This document shows, piece after piece, positions 9,567 through 19,000 of a DNA stretch of 64,000 nt. Both the position numbers and the translations under genes were made by a program. Below the pieces are notes generated by a model. That model had not been told where the DNA came from. It did not search any database and saw nothing but the letters and a program-made list of their open reading frames with translations. Each line of letters starts with the position of its first letter. The first letter of the stretch is position 1. The stretch lies in contig JAYZXF010000001.1 of NCBI GenBank assembly GCA_036141575.1, positions 62,001-126,000 of the forward strand, written 5' to 3'. Source of the stretch: Pseudomonadota bacterium. Its GTDB lineage: Bacteria; Pseudomonadota; Alphaproteobacteria; UBA2136; JAPKEQ01.

Positions 9567-9636
9567 AGCCTAGCGGGATCGAACCGCTGACCTCCTGCGT
9601 GCAAAGCAGGCGCTCTCCCAGCTGAGCTAAGGCCCC
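9561..9636 (-). tRNA. tRNA-Ala (anticodon TGC)
   Basis: The minus strand folds as a 76-nt cloverleaf: acceptor GGGGCCT pairing with AGGCTCC, D-arm AGCTCAGCTGGGAGAGC, anticodon stem CCTGC/GCAGG with loop TTTGCAC, T-arm GGTTCGATCC, and an encoded CCA. It lies 24 bp after tRNA-Ile. This pair normally sits between 16S and 23S rRNA genes, but neither rRNA is nearby. Confidence 0.97.
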
Positions 9637-9660
9637 ATATTCTATTTTCGTATTAAACGA

Positions 9661-9737
9661 TGGTGGGCTCAGGAAGACTTGAACTTCCGACCCCTGCGTT
9701 ATCAACACAGTGCTCTAACCAACTGAGCTATGAGCCC
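9661..9737 (-). tRNA. tRNA-Ile (anticodon GAT)
   Basis: A 77-nt cloverleaf on the minus strand: acceptor GGGCTCA/TGAGCCC, D-arm AGCTCAGTTGGTTAGAGC, anticodon loop TTGATAA within CTGTG/CGCAG, T-arm with GTTCAAGTC, and an encoded CCA. It is the first gene of a two-tRNA operon. Confidence 0.97.
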
Positions 9738-9753
9738 TCGCTTACGTTCACGA

Positions 9754-9782
9754 AAAATAGAGAATTTTTAGGGGTAGGTCAA
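9754..9782 (-). promoter_or_regulatory. Sigma-70-type promoter of the tRNA-Ile/tRNA-Ala operon
   Basis: Read on the minus strand: TTGACC (9777-9782), a 17-nt spacer and TATTTT (9754-9759), ending 16 bp before the tRNA-Ile 5' end. Both spacing and -35 box are good. Its presence shows that the pair is transcribed alone rather than from an rRNA promoter. Confidence 0.65.
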
Positions 9783-9829
9783 GTACTCTTTTTCACTTTT
9801 TTTAATAAAATTTCTGTTACACTTCCGGC

Positions 9830-10120
9830 ATGGAAAAAAATGCAATAATAACAAGCCCTGAAAGCACGTCTCAAAGCTTGCAGGAATTATACAAAAAATT
9901 TGAAAAATTACCGCTAGAAGAGCAAGCAGAAGGTATGCTTGAGGCTTTTAATAAGGTGATGCGCCAAGAGCTTTCAGTAAGGGAGCTTGCGTTTTATATT
10001 GCACAGTCTAAATCTGAACAGTTGCAAAAATCTAAGGGGTATGAGGCCTCAGAGTTTTTTGCGGTTTATATTCTTAATAAGCTCGCGCCAGCAACTACAC
10101 TTTTTGATAAGTCATACTAA
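9830..10120 (+). CDS. Hypothetical protein, 96 aa
   Basis: A small, soluble, mostly helical and charged protein with no motif I recognise (it contains LYKKFEKLPLEEQAEGMLEA). It starts just after the tRNA promoter region and points away from the tRNAs. Its 3' end overlaps the 3' end of the methyltransferase gene on the other strand by 26 bp. Codon use looks like the neighbouring genes, which supports a real gene. No strong ribosome-binding site is seen before the ATG. Confidence 0.6.
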   Translation: MEKNAIITSPESTSQSLQELYKKFEKLPLEEQAEGMLEAFNKVMRQELSVRELAFYIAQSKSEQLQKSKGYEASEFFAVYILNKLAPATTLFDKSY

Positions 10121-10814
10121 TCCATTCTTTAAAACTCTCTGGAAGAGGGGCTTTGTAGATGTGTGAAGCAAGTACGGTCTTAAGGCCATGGCTTTCACCG
10201 AGTTCCTTAAGCCTGTCTTCTGAATAAAGTTGGAAGAAACGGCCAGTTTCCTTTTGGATGTACGCACCGCTGCCTGCACGCACGTGTTGGAAGAGGTACC
10301 CTTTAGACTTAAGAGTACGGCTTACTTCTGAGAAGGCTTTTTCTGCGCCAATGTTATGCCCTTTAACGTCTGGCAGGTGTAAAATGCCTGCGTGACAAAA
10401 TGCTGCATCAAAAGAGCTGTCATTGAAAGCAGAAAGGTCTGTTAATGTACCATGCGTCACTTGGTGCCCTTTTAGGTGCTGTGCAAAGGCAGCAGAAGGT
10501 TCTATCGCTTCTACCGTAAAGCCCTTTTCTTTAAAGAAGGTGATTTCATCACCGCTTCCTGCTGCAAGGATAAGAATGTGAGAATTTTTGGGAAGTCTTG
10601 CGGCAAAAATTTCCATTTCTTGATATTTAATCAAGGTGAGGTCTTCTGTGTGGACGGTTTTAAGATAGCTTTCTGCAAAGTCATCATAGCTTTTTAAGGT
10701 GAGGGCAGTGAGCTCTTCTTCATACTGCTGAAGTTCTGCATCTGTATAACCTTTCAGGTTTCCTGTGTTGAGGTCTTCTAAAAATGTTTGAATGCTCATG
10801 CTTTTTTTATCCAT
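10095..10814 (-). CDS. Class I SAM-dependent methyltransferase
   Basis: The fold is shown by motif I (HILILAAGSGDEITFFKEKG), the acidic end of strand two (VEAIEPSAAF), and FDAAFCHAGILHLPD followed by the helix of an S-adenosylmethionine enzyme of the UbiE/Methyltransf_11 type. In motif I the usual DxGxGxG is AAGSGDE, so the first acidic residue is missing while the acidic residue binding the ribose remains. The substrate is not evident. The frame extends to 10859, but no start there has a good Shine-Dalgarno; ATG at 10814 (MDKKS) or 10799 (MSIQT) fits the family better. It is transcribed divergently from tldD. Confidence 0.75.
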   Translation of the reverse strand: MDKKSMSIQTFLEDLNTGNLKGYTDAELQQYEEELTALTLKSYDDFAESYLKTVHTEDLTLIKYQEMEIFAARLPKNSHILILAAGSGDEITFFKEKGFTVEAIEPSAAFAQHLKGHQVTHGTLTDLSAFNDSSFDAAFCHAGILHLPDVKGHNIGAEKAFSEVSRTLKSKGYLFQHVRAGSGAYIQKETGRFFQLYSEDRLKELGESHGLKTVLASHIYKAPLPESFKEWISMTYQKV

Positions 10815-10858
10815 ATATATTAAAAAAAATCTTGCGACAATTCTGTTGGTTGTATACA

Positions 10859-10886
10859 TTGATAGGGTTCAATAATCTGTTATACT
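10859..10886 (+). promoter_or_regulatory. Sigma-70-type promoter for tldD-pmbA
   Basis: TTGATA (10859-10864), a 16-nt spacer and TATACT (10881-10886), about 30 bp before the tldD start. The match to consensus is good. Confidence 0.6.
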
Positions 10887-10915
10887 CTACCTTTAACTGA
10901 AGAATGGAGCAAACC

Positions 10916-12364
10916 ATGTCAGTCACACAAGACTTTCTGGACCGCTTTGGCCTGAGTGCTGCGTCTGCGACAAACCTTGTTGCCGATAGCCTCAAAGGTG
11001 CCGATGACGGTGAACTTTACTGTGAAGATATTTGGGATGAAGTTGTAAGTCGTTCGTCTCAACCCAAACCTGGAAGCGCTGAGCTGGACGTTCAAACTAG
11101 CTCTTCTTATAGCGAGGATGGTGGTTTTGGTCTGCGTCGTGTTGTAGATGGTAACTTTGGTTATCAGTTTGCAACGGATTTTACAGCAAATGCTGTAAAA
11201 GATGCTGGATCAAACTTGCGTGCTGTATTTGGCGTTTCGCCGAACACGCTGTTTCCTGCACCTCAAAGCACAGCGCAAGCTTTTTACGGAAGCGCTAACC
11301 CGCTGACCGAAATGAGCTATGAAGACAAATTTGCTCTGCTTGAGCAAATTGATGCCTACGCAAGGTCTCAAGACCCTCGTGTACGCCGTGTCAACGTGGC
11401 TTTGATTGGAAGCTATAGCAAAGTGCTGATTGTGCGCCCTGATGGCTTTATGGCGGATGATATTCGTCCGCAGGTTCAACTTCGTATCACCGTTCAGGTG
11501 GAAGAAGATGGCCGAACTGAAGCTGGGAGCTCTGCGATTGGTGGTCGTACCACTTATGCAGATATTACAACGGAAGCCAATTGGAAGCATCATGTGGGCG
11601 TTGCGCTCTCTGCTGCTATCAAAATGCTGAAAGCTGAGCCTTGCCCCTCTGGTGAAATGCCAGTGGTTCTTGGTAATGGCTGGGCTGGTGTTTTGTTGCA
11701 CGAAGCTATTGGTCACCCGCTTGAAGGCGATGCCAACGCTGAAAAGACGTCTAACTTCCATAACAAAATGGGTCAAAAAGTTGCGTCTGACGGTGTCACC
11801 ATTGTGGATAGTGGGCATGATCAAGATGCACGTGGCGCACTCAACTTTGATGATGAGGGCACACCAACCGAAGTCACTACTCTCATTGAGGATGGCAAAC
11901 TTGTTGGTTTGATGCATGACCGCATCAGCGCACGTAAGCTTGGTACAAAGTCTACGGGTAGTGGTCGCCGTGAAAGCTTCCGCCATCCTGTATTGCCGCG
12001 TATGCGTAATACCTTCATGCAGAATGGAGACATGTCGCCTGAAGACATTATCTCTCAGACAAAGAACGGGATTTATATCACGGACTTTTCTGGGGGCAGT
12101 GTACAAAGTGCGACAGGCCAGTTTGTGTTTAATGCAAAATTTGCAATGCTGATTGAAAACGGCAAGCTGACAACGCCTCTGAAAGGTGGAACCTTGATTG
12201 GTAACCCTTATGAAGCGTTGATGCATATGGACATGATTGGTAATGACCTTGAGTACGATGCCGGTGTCGGCATGTGCGGTAAGCAAGGCCAAAGCCTCCC
12301 TGTTAACCTTGGTCAACCGACGCTTCGCCTGATGGGCGGTGTTGCGGTTGGCGGTGCAGCGTAA
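10916..12364 (+). CDS. tldD: Metalloprotease TldD
   Basis: Cytoplasmic zinc peptidase subunit that acts as a heterodimer with TldE/PmbA. In enterobacteria the pair cleaves the leader of microcin B17 and degrades CcdA, and it processes some modified peptides. The zinc motif HEAIGH is at residues 262-267, followed by PLEGD, and the C-terminal GMCGKQGQ block is conserved. The ATG at 10916 is preferred over the in-frame ATG at 10904 because GGAG lies six bases before it. The partner gene pmbA follows after 17 bp. TldD/E can also trim modified peptides, and a bufferin operon lies about 12 kb away; a link is only a thought. Confidence 0.95.
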   Translation: MSVTQDFLDRFGLSAASATNLVADSLKGADDGELYCEDIWDEVVSRSSQPKPGSAELDVQTSSSYSEDGGFGLRRVVDGNFGYQFATDFTANAVKDAGSNLRAVFGVSPNTLFPAPQSTAQAFYGSANPLTEMSYEDKFALLEQIDAYARSQDPRVRRVNVALIGSYSKVLIVRPDGFMADDIRPQVQLRITVQVEEDGRTEAGSSAIGGRTTYADITTEANWKHHVGVALSAAIKMLKAEPCPSGEMPVVLGNGWAGVLLHEAIGHPLEGDANAEKTSNFHNKMGQKVASDGVTIVDSGHDQDARGALNFDDEGTPTEVTTLIEDGKLVGLMHDRISARKLGTKSTGSGRRESFRHPVLPRMRNTFMQNGDMSPEDIISQTKNGIYITDFSGGSVQSATGQFVFNAKFAMLIENGKLTTPLKGGTLIGNPYEALMHMDMIGNDLEYDAGVGMCGKQGQSLPVNLGQPTLRLMGGVAVGGAA

Positions 12365-12381
12365 GAGAAAGGATAAAGACA

Positions 12382-13689
12382 ATGACACTCTCTTATGATC
12401 AAATTGCTCAGCAGATGATTGACCTTGCCAAGAAAGCAGGGGCAACAGATGCGATTTGCCATGTAAGCCGTTCTGAAAGCACTGAGGTTGAAGTGGAAGG
12501 ATCTGAGCTGAAAAGCTTTGAAGCCCCACGTGAACAGGGCATTTCTCTGACAGTGTTTAAAGGTAAAAAGCTTGCAAGTGTGGAAGGTGTAGACCTGACA
12601 CCTGCTGGCCTGAAACGCCTTGCGGAACGCGCAGTTGCTATGGCTGACCATACAGCAGAAAACCCTTATGCTGGCCTTTCTGAGGCGTCGCAGTGGGCAA
12701 CGCCTGTTGACCTGGATAAGGTTGACAATCAACCGCAGATGGATGCAGCAGCACTGAAAGCGCAAGCTGAACAGATGTCTCTGCGTGCAGAAGCTGTTAA
12801 AGGCGTTACGAAAGCCACTTGCTATGCGTCAACAAGCTATGGTGAGACATACACAGCCAACTCAAACGGGTTGCTTGTACGTGGTGAAGGCACCTTTACC
12901 AGCCTAACTGCTTCGGCAATGGTTGGTGCAGGCGATGACACCTTTATGGCCTACTATGGTGATAGCAAGCGTCATGCTTCTGACTTGGATTCTGCTGAAT
13001 CTATTGTTGATGAAGCTGTGAAACGTTCGTTGTCTATGCTTGGTGCAGCACCGATTCAAAATCCGCGTGAAATGCCTGTCTTCTTTGATGACAGGATGGC
13101 GACGGTTTTGGTGATGTCTCTCATTTCTGGCATTAACGGTGACGCTGTCTTTAGCAAGTCAACGTTCCTGAAAGATGCTTTGAACACTGAAATCTTCAAC
13201 CCAAACATTACCATTACGGATGATCCGCTGGTGATGCGTGGGGCAGGGTCTCGTTACTGCGATAGCCAAGGTGTGGCGATGCAGAAGCGTGAACTTGTGA
13301 CACAAGGTGTTCTCAATGAGTGGATGCTGGCAATTGGTTCAGGTAATAAACTTGGACTGCCGTCTAACGGCTATGCCAGCGGAACCAGTAACTTGACACT
13401 GTCAAATGGCTTTATGACACGTGATGATCTTCTGAATGTTGAAGAAGGTTTTCTTGTGACAGGCCTGATGGGCGCCGGTGCAAATATCATGACGGGTGAC
13501 TACTCGTGTGGTGCACAGGGCTTCCTGATTAAGGACGGTAAAATTGATCGCCCGATTAAAGGCGTGACAATTGCCGGGCACTTGACAGATATGTACAAGA
13601 ACCTGACGCAAGCCGACGACTTGAAGATTCGTGGAGCGACAAATGCGCCGACGTGTTATGTTGGCCCTATGAAGGTCTCCGCAGCTTAA
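12382..13689 (+). CDS. pmbA: TldE/PmbA, non-catalytic partner of TldD
   Basis: 435-residue paralogue of TldD that lacks the HExxxH zinc motif, as expected for TldE. Recognisable family blocks are DAICHVSRSESTEVEVEGS near the start and GFLIKDGKIDRPIKGVTIAG near the end. It shapes the closed chamber of the TldD-TldE protease. It follows tldD in the same operon with AAAGGA before the ATG. After the stop comes a palindromic repeat element and then a bidirectional terminator shared with pepF. Confidence 0.93.
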   Translation: MTLSYDQIAQQMIDLAKKAGATDAICHVSRSESTEVEVEGSELKSFEAPREQGISLTVFKGKKLASVEGVDLTPAGLKRLAERAVAMADHTAENPYAGLSEASQWATPVDLDKVDNQPQMDAAALKAQAEQMSLRAEAVKGVTKATCYASTSYGETYTANSNGLLVRGEGTFTSLTASAMVGAGDDTFMAYYGDSKRHASDLDSAESIVDEAVKRSLSMLGAAPIQNPREMPVFFDDRMATVLVMSLISGINGDAVFSKSTFLKDALNTEIFNPNITITDDPLVMRGAGSRYCDSQGVAMQKRELVTQGVLNEWMLAIGSGNKLGLPSNGYASGTSNLTLSNGFMTRDDLLNVEEGFLVTGLMGAGANIMTGDYSCGAQGFLIKDGKIDRPIKGVTIAGHLTDMYKNLTQADDLKIRGATNAPTCYVGPMKVSAA

Positions 13690-13701
13690 AGGCCTTATGG
13701 C

Positions 13702-13775
13702 GTGCTTTTTCCTGTTTAATTCGGCTTAAGTAGAGCTTCTACTCTATGCCGTTCAAAAAGAAAATATCATCGCCA
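13702..13775. repeat. Palindromic intergenic element, copy C
   Basis: Related to 35245-35325 and 54853-54935. It keeps the GCTTTTT and CTTAAGTAGA...TCTACTCTA landmarks. The core stem is AGTAGA-GCT-TCTACT with an outer CGGC/GCCG pair; both arms differ from the other copies in matching ways. It lies between two convergent genes, upstream of their shared terminator. Confidence 0.6.
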
Positions 13776-13806
13776 TAACTCTCTTTAAGGAATATATAAA
13801 ACGAAG

Positions 13807-13836
13807 AAAAGCCCCCGCATTTGCGGGGGCTTTTTT
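13807..13836 (+). terminator. Bidirectional terminator between pmbA and pepF
   Basis: A near-perfect hairpin, AAAAGCCCCCGCA / TGCGGGGGCTTTT, with A-runs on the left and T-runs on the right, so it can serve both converging genes. Confidence 0.9.
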
Positions 13837-13848
13837 GTCGATTATGGC

Positions 13849-15714
13849 TTAAGCCATGTTCAGCTTTTTCGCCAGCTGCTCTGCTTCTGCAATCCAGTCC
13901 TCAACAACGTCGAAACCAGCATTCCAGAATTCAGGCTTAGTTGGGTCAAGGCCAAACGGCTTGGTCAGTTCAACAGCGCTCTTAGTACCACCTGCACGCA
14001 GGAGATCCAGATACATCGGCTCAAACTGTGCGCCAAGTTCTGCACGCTTTGCAAATAGTGCCTGTGTAAACAGTTCACCAAACGCATAAGCATAAACGTA
14101 GAACGGGTTGAAGAAGTGGCTGACATAGCACCATAGACGGTTCATCTGCTCTTCATCATAGTTGAAGACCTCGCCATTCTTTCCATAGAACGTTTCAGAA
14201 ACGCCCATGAAATACTGGTTAAAGTCTTCAATTGAAAGCTCACCTTTTGTGCGGCGATGTGTATGAATCGCTCGCTCAAATTCACTAAAGGACAATTGAC
14301 GCTCCACAGTATTCATGAAGTCGTTAATTTTACCCATCAGCAGGTCGAGGCGTTCTGCATCGCTCATTGGCTGATTTAGCATGTGCGTAAAGGTGAGCAT
14401 TTCACCAAATACAGATGCTGTTTCAGCGTAAGGCATTGGTGCATGCCACATCAGTTCGCCTTGCTCTTCAAGAGCCAGCATACCGTGCACGCCGTGGCCA
14501 AGTTCATGGGCAACTGTCATGACATCGCGGCGGGTGCCGAGATAGTTCAGGAAGTTCCACGATTTATTACCACCGCTGTACGGGCCAGAACAGTTGTAAG
14601 CACCACTTTGTTTACCAGGAACATAAGGTGCGTCAATCCAGTTCTCATTCTCAATGGTTTCAACCAAGTCCAGCAGGGTAGGGCTGAAGGCGCCATAGGC
14701 GTCTCGTACCATTTCCATGCAGTCAGCCCAACTCACTTTATCATCAGATTTCAGTGGCATTGGAGCGTTACGGTCAGACCATTCCAGAGGTGTGCCAGCG
14801 GCAGTGCCATCTGCTTTGTTGAGAATGTCACGCTTAAGTGCGTAGAAACGAGCACAAGCATCAGCACCACGGGTTTTACCCGCTTCATGCAAAGCTTCAA
14901 CCGTTGCATCATCAATCATGTTACCAATATTTTTCGCCTGCATAGGATTGGCAGGGTCATAACCACGTGTTTTTTGCAAAACAGCCATTTGACCCATATT
15001 TGCGTTCATAGCTTTTGCTACGAAGCGGTCAAATTTCTTCTCTGCAAAAGTGGCATTGATAATTTTAATGACCTTTGCGCGGTATTCACGATTTTTGCTG
15101 TCATCAAGAATTTTCAGGGACTCTGTAAGTCTTAGCGCTTTTTCTTCACCGGTCTGTTCATCTGGAATCATGAATTCCAGTTCAGCTTCCAGCAAATTTG
15201 CGTAATCTTTCATGACGCCTGGGCCAAATGGTGAGACAGTTTGTAGCATAGATTCAGCATCTTCAGAGAGCTGGTACTTTGCATTCTCACGGATTTTGTC
15301 CAGCATTGGCTGATGATGCTTCACAACAGGATCTGTATTTAGCAGATTCTCATATTCAGCGTCATCCATGTTACCAATTTCAAGGTCAACATAAGTCATA
15401 TGTTCAGCCTGAAGAGGGCTGATAGCCTCGCTCACTTTAGCAGACATTTGCTGGGCTGGTACATCGGATGGATCTTCAGATTGAAGTAGCATAGGGTACA
15501 CATACAAGTCATATGCTGTACGCTCAAGCTGCTGCATCAATGTGAGAACTTGTCCTAGGTCAGCGCTCAGTGTGCCTTTAAAGGATCCGATTTTTTCAAT
15601 GATACCTTTGGCTTTTGCGATATCTTGATCAATTTTAGGATCGTTCAAGTCTGCGTAAAGTTGTGAGCGGTCCCAGCGGACGCCTTCTGCGCCAGTTTTA
15701 TTGTCATTAGACAT
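13849..15714 (-). CDS. pepF: Oligoendopeptidase F (peptidase family M3)
   Basis: Cytoplasmic zinc metallopeptidase of 621 residues that cleaves oligopeptides of medium length. The M3 signature HELGH is at residues 403-407 (TVAHELGHGVHG), with the conserved downstream segment MPYAETASVFGE providing the third ligand, and YAYAFGELFTQALF near the C-terminus. The length fits the PepF/M3B branch. The start has a strong ribosome-binding site (GAGGGAG). It is a single gene converging on pmbA. Confidence 0.93.
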   Translation of the reverse strand: MSNDNKTGAEGVRWDRSQLYADLNDPKIDQDIAKAKGIIEKIGSFKGTLSADLGQVLTLMQQLERTAYDLYVYPMLLQSEDPSDVPAQQMSAKVSEAISPLQAEHMTYVDLEIGNMDDAEYENLLNTDPVVKHHQPMLDKIRENAKYQLSEDAESMLQTVSPFGPGVMKDYANLLEAELEFMIPDEQTGEEKALRLTESLKILDDSKNREYRAKVIKIINATFAEKKFDRFVAKAMNANMGQMAVLQKTRGYDPANPMQAKNIGNMIDDATVEALHEAGKTRGADACARFYALKRDILNKADGTAAGTPLEWSDRNAPMPLKSDDKVSWADCMEMVRDAYGAFSPTLLDLVETIENENWIDAPYVPGKQSGAYNCSGPYSGGNKSWNFLNYLGTRRDVMTVAHELGHGVHGMLALEEQGELMWHAPMPYAETASVFGEMLTFTHMLNQPMSDAERLDLLMGKINDFMNTVERQLSFSEFERAIHTHRRTKGELSIEDFNQYFMGVSETFYGKNGEVFNYDEEQMNRLWCYVSHFFNPFYVYAYAFGELFTQALFAKRAELGAQFEPMYLDLLRAGGTKSAVELTKPFGLDPTKPEFWNAGFDVVEDWIAEAEQLAKKLNMA

Positions 15715-16012
15715 GCGTATTCTCCCTCAAGGGTTAAAAGAAATTCAGATTCATAAATCCATTCTATTTTATAGAAAGCGTGTCTTTGAGGCAAGGCCGT
15801 TTAGAAAATGTCAAAAGGGGCCAGAATGATGTGATCTCTTAATAGTATTTAAAATTGAGTCAGTTAAGTCATTTATTGCTCTTTAAAGTTGCTTTTATTT
15901 TTTGTGCGAGCTCCCATAAGCGGTTACCATTGGGGAAGTAAATATATAAAAAGAGAGTTTGGTTTTAAGGTTTTGCATAGCGCAAGGCCCCTCTAAAACC
16001 CTATAAAAATAT

Positions 16013-19000
16013 ATGCTTATAAGGCAAATTGCACTGTTTATACTAAGGTTTATGCTCGTTGCTGTGGCATATACTGCGGTTGGTCGTCTCTCTTATACTC
16101 TTGCTATTCCACCTGGGTTTGCTGTTCCAATTTGGCCTGCTGCTGGTGTCGCACTTGTGAGTGTCATTATGGGTGGGTACCGGTATTTACCTGCTGTTTT
16201 CCTTGGAGCTGTTGCTGCAAACTTGATTCTTTCAATTGAAACATCGGCAGATGAGCCTTTTATTACAGCACTTCGTGGTCTGGAGACAGCATCTTTAATT
16301 TCATTTGGTGTCATGTTACAAACTGCTTTTGCAGCGTATCTTGTGCGAAGGTTTATGCCAGAAGGGGCAATCCCGCCAAGTAACTATCATGATGTGTCTT
16401 TGTTTTTACTACTGGGTGCGGTGATAGGTTCAGTTGTGAGCTGTACTATTGGTACGGCAACACTATATTTTTATGGCATTATTCCACCAGAAGTGATTAT
16501 TCCAAACTATATAGGGTGGTGGGTTGGCGATGCTATTGGTGTGGCGCTAATTAGCCCGCTTCTTTTCCTGTTGATGGATAGGAGAAACTCCCTTTTAAGG
16601 AAGTTTATTGTGGTTGTGCCCTCAGCCATTTTTGTATTGTTGGTGATTGTCGCCTTCTTTACAGCTAAAGAATACGATAAAAACCGCCAACAAGCTGAAA
16701 TTGATAATATTGCAATGGAGCTCTCTCAGGAGTTAGAGGAAGAGTTACAAACTTATTTAAATCTCCTCACTGCAAATGAGCGTTTTATCCTATCATCTGA
16801 ATATGTTTCTGATGATGAGTTTGAGCTCTTCACAAGGCAGTTCTTTAAGAGATATACTGGCCTTGCAGGAATGGGCTGGCTACCAAAGGTAACAAAGGAT
16901 CAACGCGCTTCTCATGAGCGTTCCATTCAAGAGCAGGGTTATGCAAATTTTACAATTAAGAGGCGCTTTGATTATGGCAAGATGAGTACCTCTGAGGAGC
17001 GTGAAGTTTACTTCCCGATTACCTATGTTCATCCATATGATCTTAACAAGAATGCTCATGGGCTTGATGTTTACGGGTTGGATCCTCTCGTTGGGAATAT
17101 GAGGGTTAAATCTCTTGATGCAGCAAGGGATGAGGCACAACCAAAAGCAACAGGTCGTTTTCCAATTGTACAGGCAGAAAATCAGTACGGGTTTATTGTT
17201 TACCACCCTGTGTTCTCAAGTGATGTTGATGGTGTATCTATGAGCAAGCGTCAAGAAGCGCTTGTTGGATACTGTAACGGTATTTTTACATTTCCAGACC
17301 TGATGTCTACGGTAAGTGAAGAGGCACGCTCTAAGGGATTTGATGTCATTTTAAAAGATGTGTCGGTGAACGACTCTCGTAAAGAAATTCTATTTGATTC
17401 TAGAACGCCTGACTATAAAGAGGACAGCTCTCTTGTTATTGATAAGTACGCATCTCAGGCACATGTACGTTTAAACTTTGCAGGACGTACTTGGGAAATC
17501 AGTTTTATTCATAAACATATGGAAGTTTCTAACCTGCTTTGGTGGCTTTTGATCATTGGATTACTTCTTTCTTGTGGGTTCTCACTCTTCCTGATTTGGT
17601 TGTCTGGGCATGTTGAAGCGGTTCAAAAAGAAATTGTGACAGCTGATATTGAGGAAAGAACAACAGCAGGTGTTGTGCTGGCTTGTGCATTTGCGGGTGT
17701 CTTTCTCGTGATGAGTTTGTATATTTCTGAAGAGTTTGAAAGTCAGGAAGAAGAAACTGTTCATGCCATTATTATGGAAGAGATGGACCTTATTAAAAAG
17801 AGTATTACGGATGGTCTTAGCTCTACTGTGATTGCTCTTCGCCGTATGGCGCAACGTTGGGAAACAAGTGGCGGTACACCAAAAGAAGAATGGGTAGCAG
17901 ATGCACGTAATTATATTTCAGATTTCCCTGCATTAACAACAGTTGAGTGGGTAAATGATCAAAATATTATTGAGTGGGTTGAACCTTTGCGAGGGAATGA
18001 AAAAGCTCTAGGGCTTAATATTGTTTTTGATGAGAAGCGCCGTGCAATGTTGGAAGGTGCAAAGGTTCGTGGACATATTACGATGACGTCTCCTTTCCAG
18101 CTTGTGCAGGGGTATAAGGCCTTTATTGTGTATATACCTGTTTATAGAGGGGAAGATTTTGAAGGATTTATTGTTGGTATATTTGATACAGATAAATTTG
18201 TCCGTAATGTGCTCCCTGCAGAACAACTTGATAATTTCCACCTTTTAGTAAGGGATGGGGAAAGTATTGTGTTTGAAAGCTCAAAAGAAGGAAAGGTAAA
18301 TGTCTCTTTTGCATCTGAGTTGAGTTTAAAGGTATTTGGGCGTAAATGGTCAGTGATTTTATCCCCTAAAGGAGATTATTTAGGGAGTAAAATTTCGTAT
18401 GTTGCTCTCTTTACCCAGGTTACGGGTGTTCTCTTCTCGCTGCTTATTGGTTTTGCTATTTATACAGCTCTGATTTCCCACCAACGTAATAAACTTGCTA
18501 GGCGTAAGAGTGAAGAGCTTGCAGAGAGTGAAGCGAAGCTTCAGGCGATTATGGATAACACTATTGATGGTCTGATTACCATTGACCGAGAGGGCACGGT
18601 TCAATCTTACAACAAAGCCTGTGAGCAGATTTTTGGATATATGCCGTCAGAGGTGATTGGGCAAAACATTAAGATGCTGATGCCAGAACATATTGCCGAG
18701 AAGCACAATCGTTACTTGGATAATTACCAACAAGGTAAGAGCAAGAATAATATGATTGGATTTGCGCGTGAAGTGGAAGCTAGGCGTAAAAATGGTGAAC
18801 TCTTCCCTGTGGAAATTTCTGTGAGTGAAGTCATGACGCCTGAGGGAATGATCTATAGTGGGATTATGCGTGATATTACTGAGCGTAAGAAGATGATTGA
18901 AACGCTGATGAGCTCAAACGAGGAGTTGGAGCGTTTTGCATATGTATGTTCACATGACCTGCAAGAGCCGCTTCGTATGGTGAGCAGTTTTACTGAAAAG

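Noticed and set aside
9430-9708. A 92-codon open frame across the tRNA-Ala and tRNA-Ile genes
   Set aside because: It is read through two clear tRNA genes; coding is not plausible.
9229-9830. A complete rRNA operon around the tRNA pair
   Set aside because: No 16S or 23S sequence is present on either side; protein genes and the repeat flank the tRNAs.
11210-12529. A 439-codon open frame antisense to tldD and pmbA
   Set aside because: It crosses the boundary of two well-supported genes, is rich in Arg/His/Cys without a domain, and has no ribosome-binding site.
14383-15135. A 250-codon open frame antisense to pepF
   Set aside because: The composition is that of an antisense shadow, and the pepF frame is complete and conserved.
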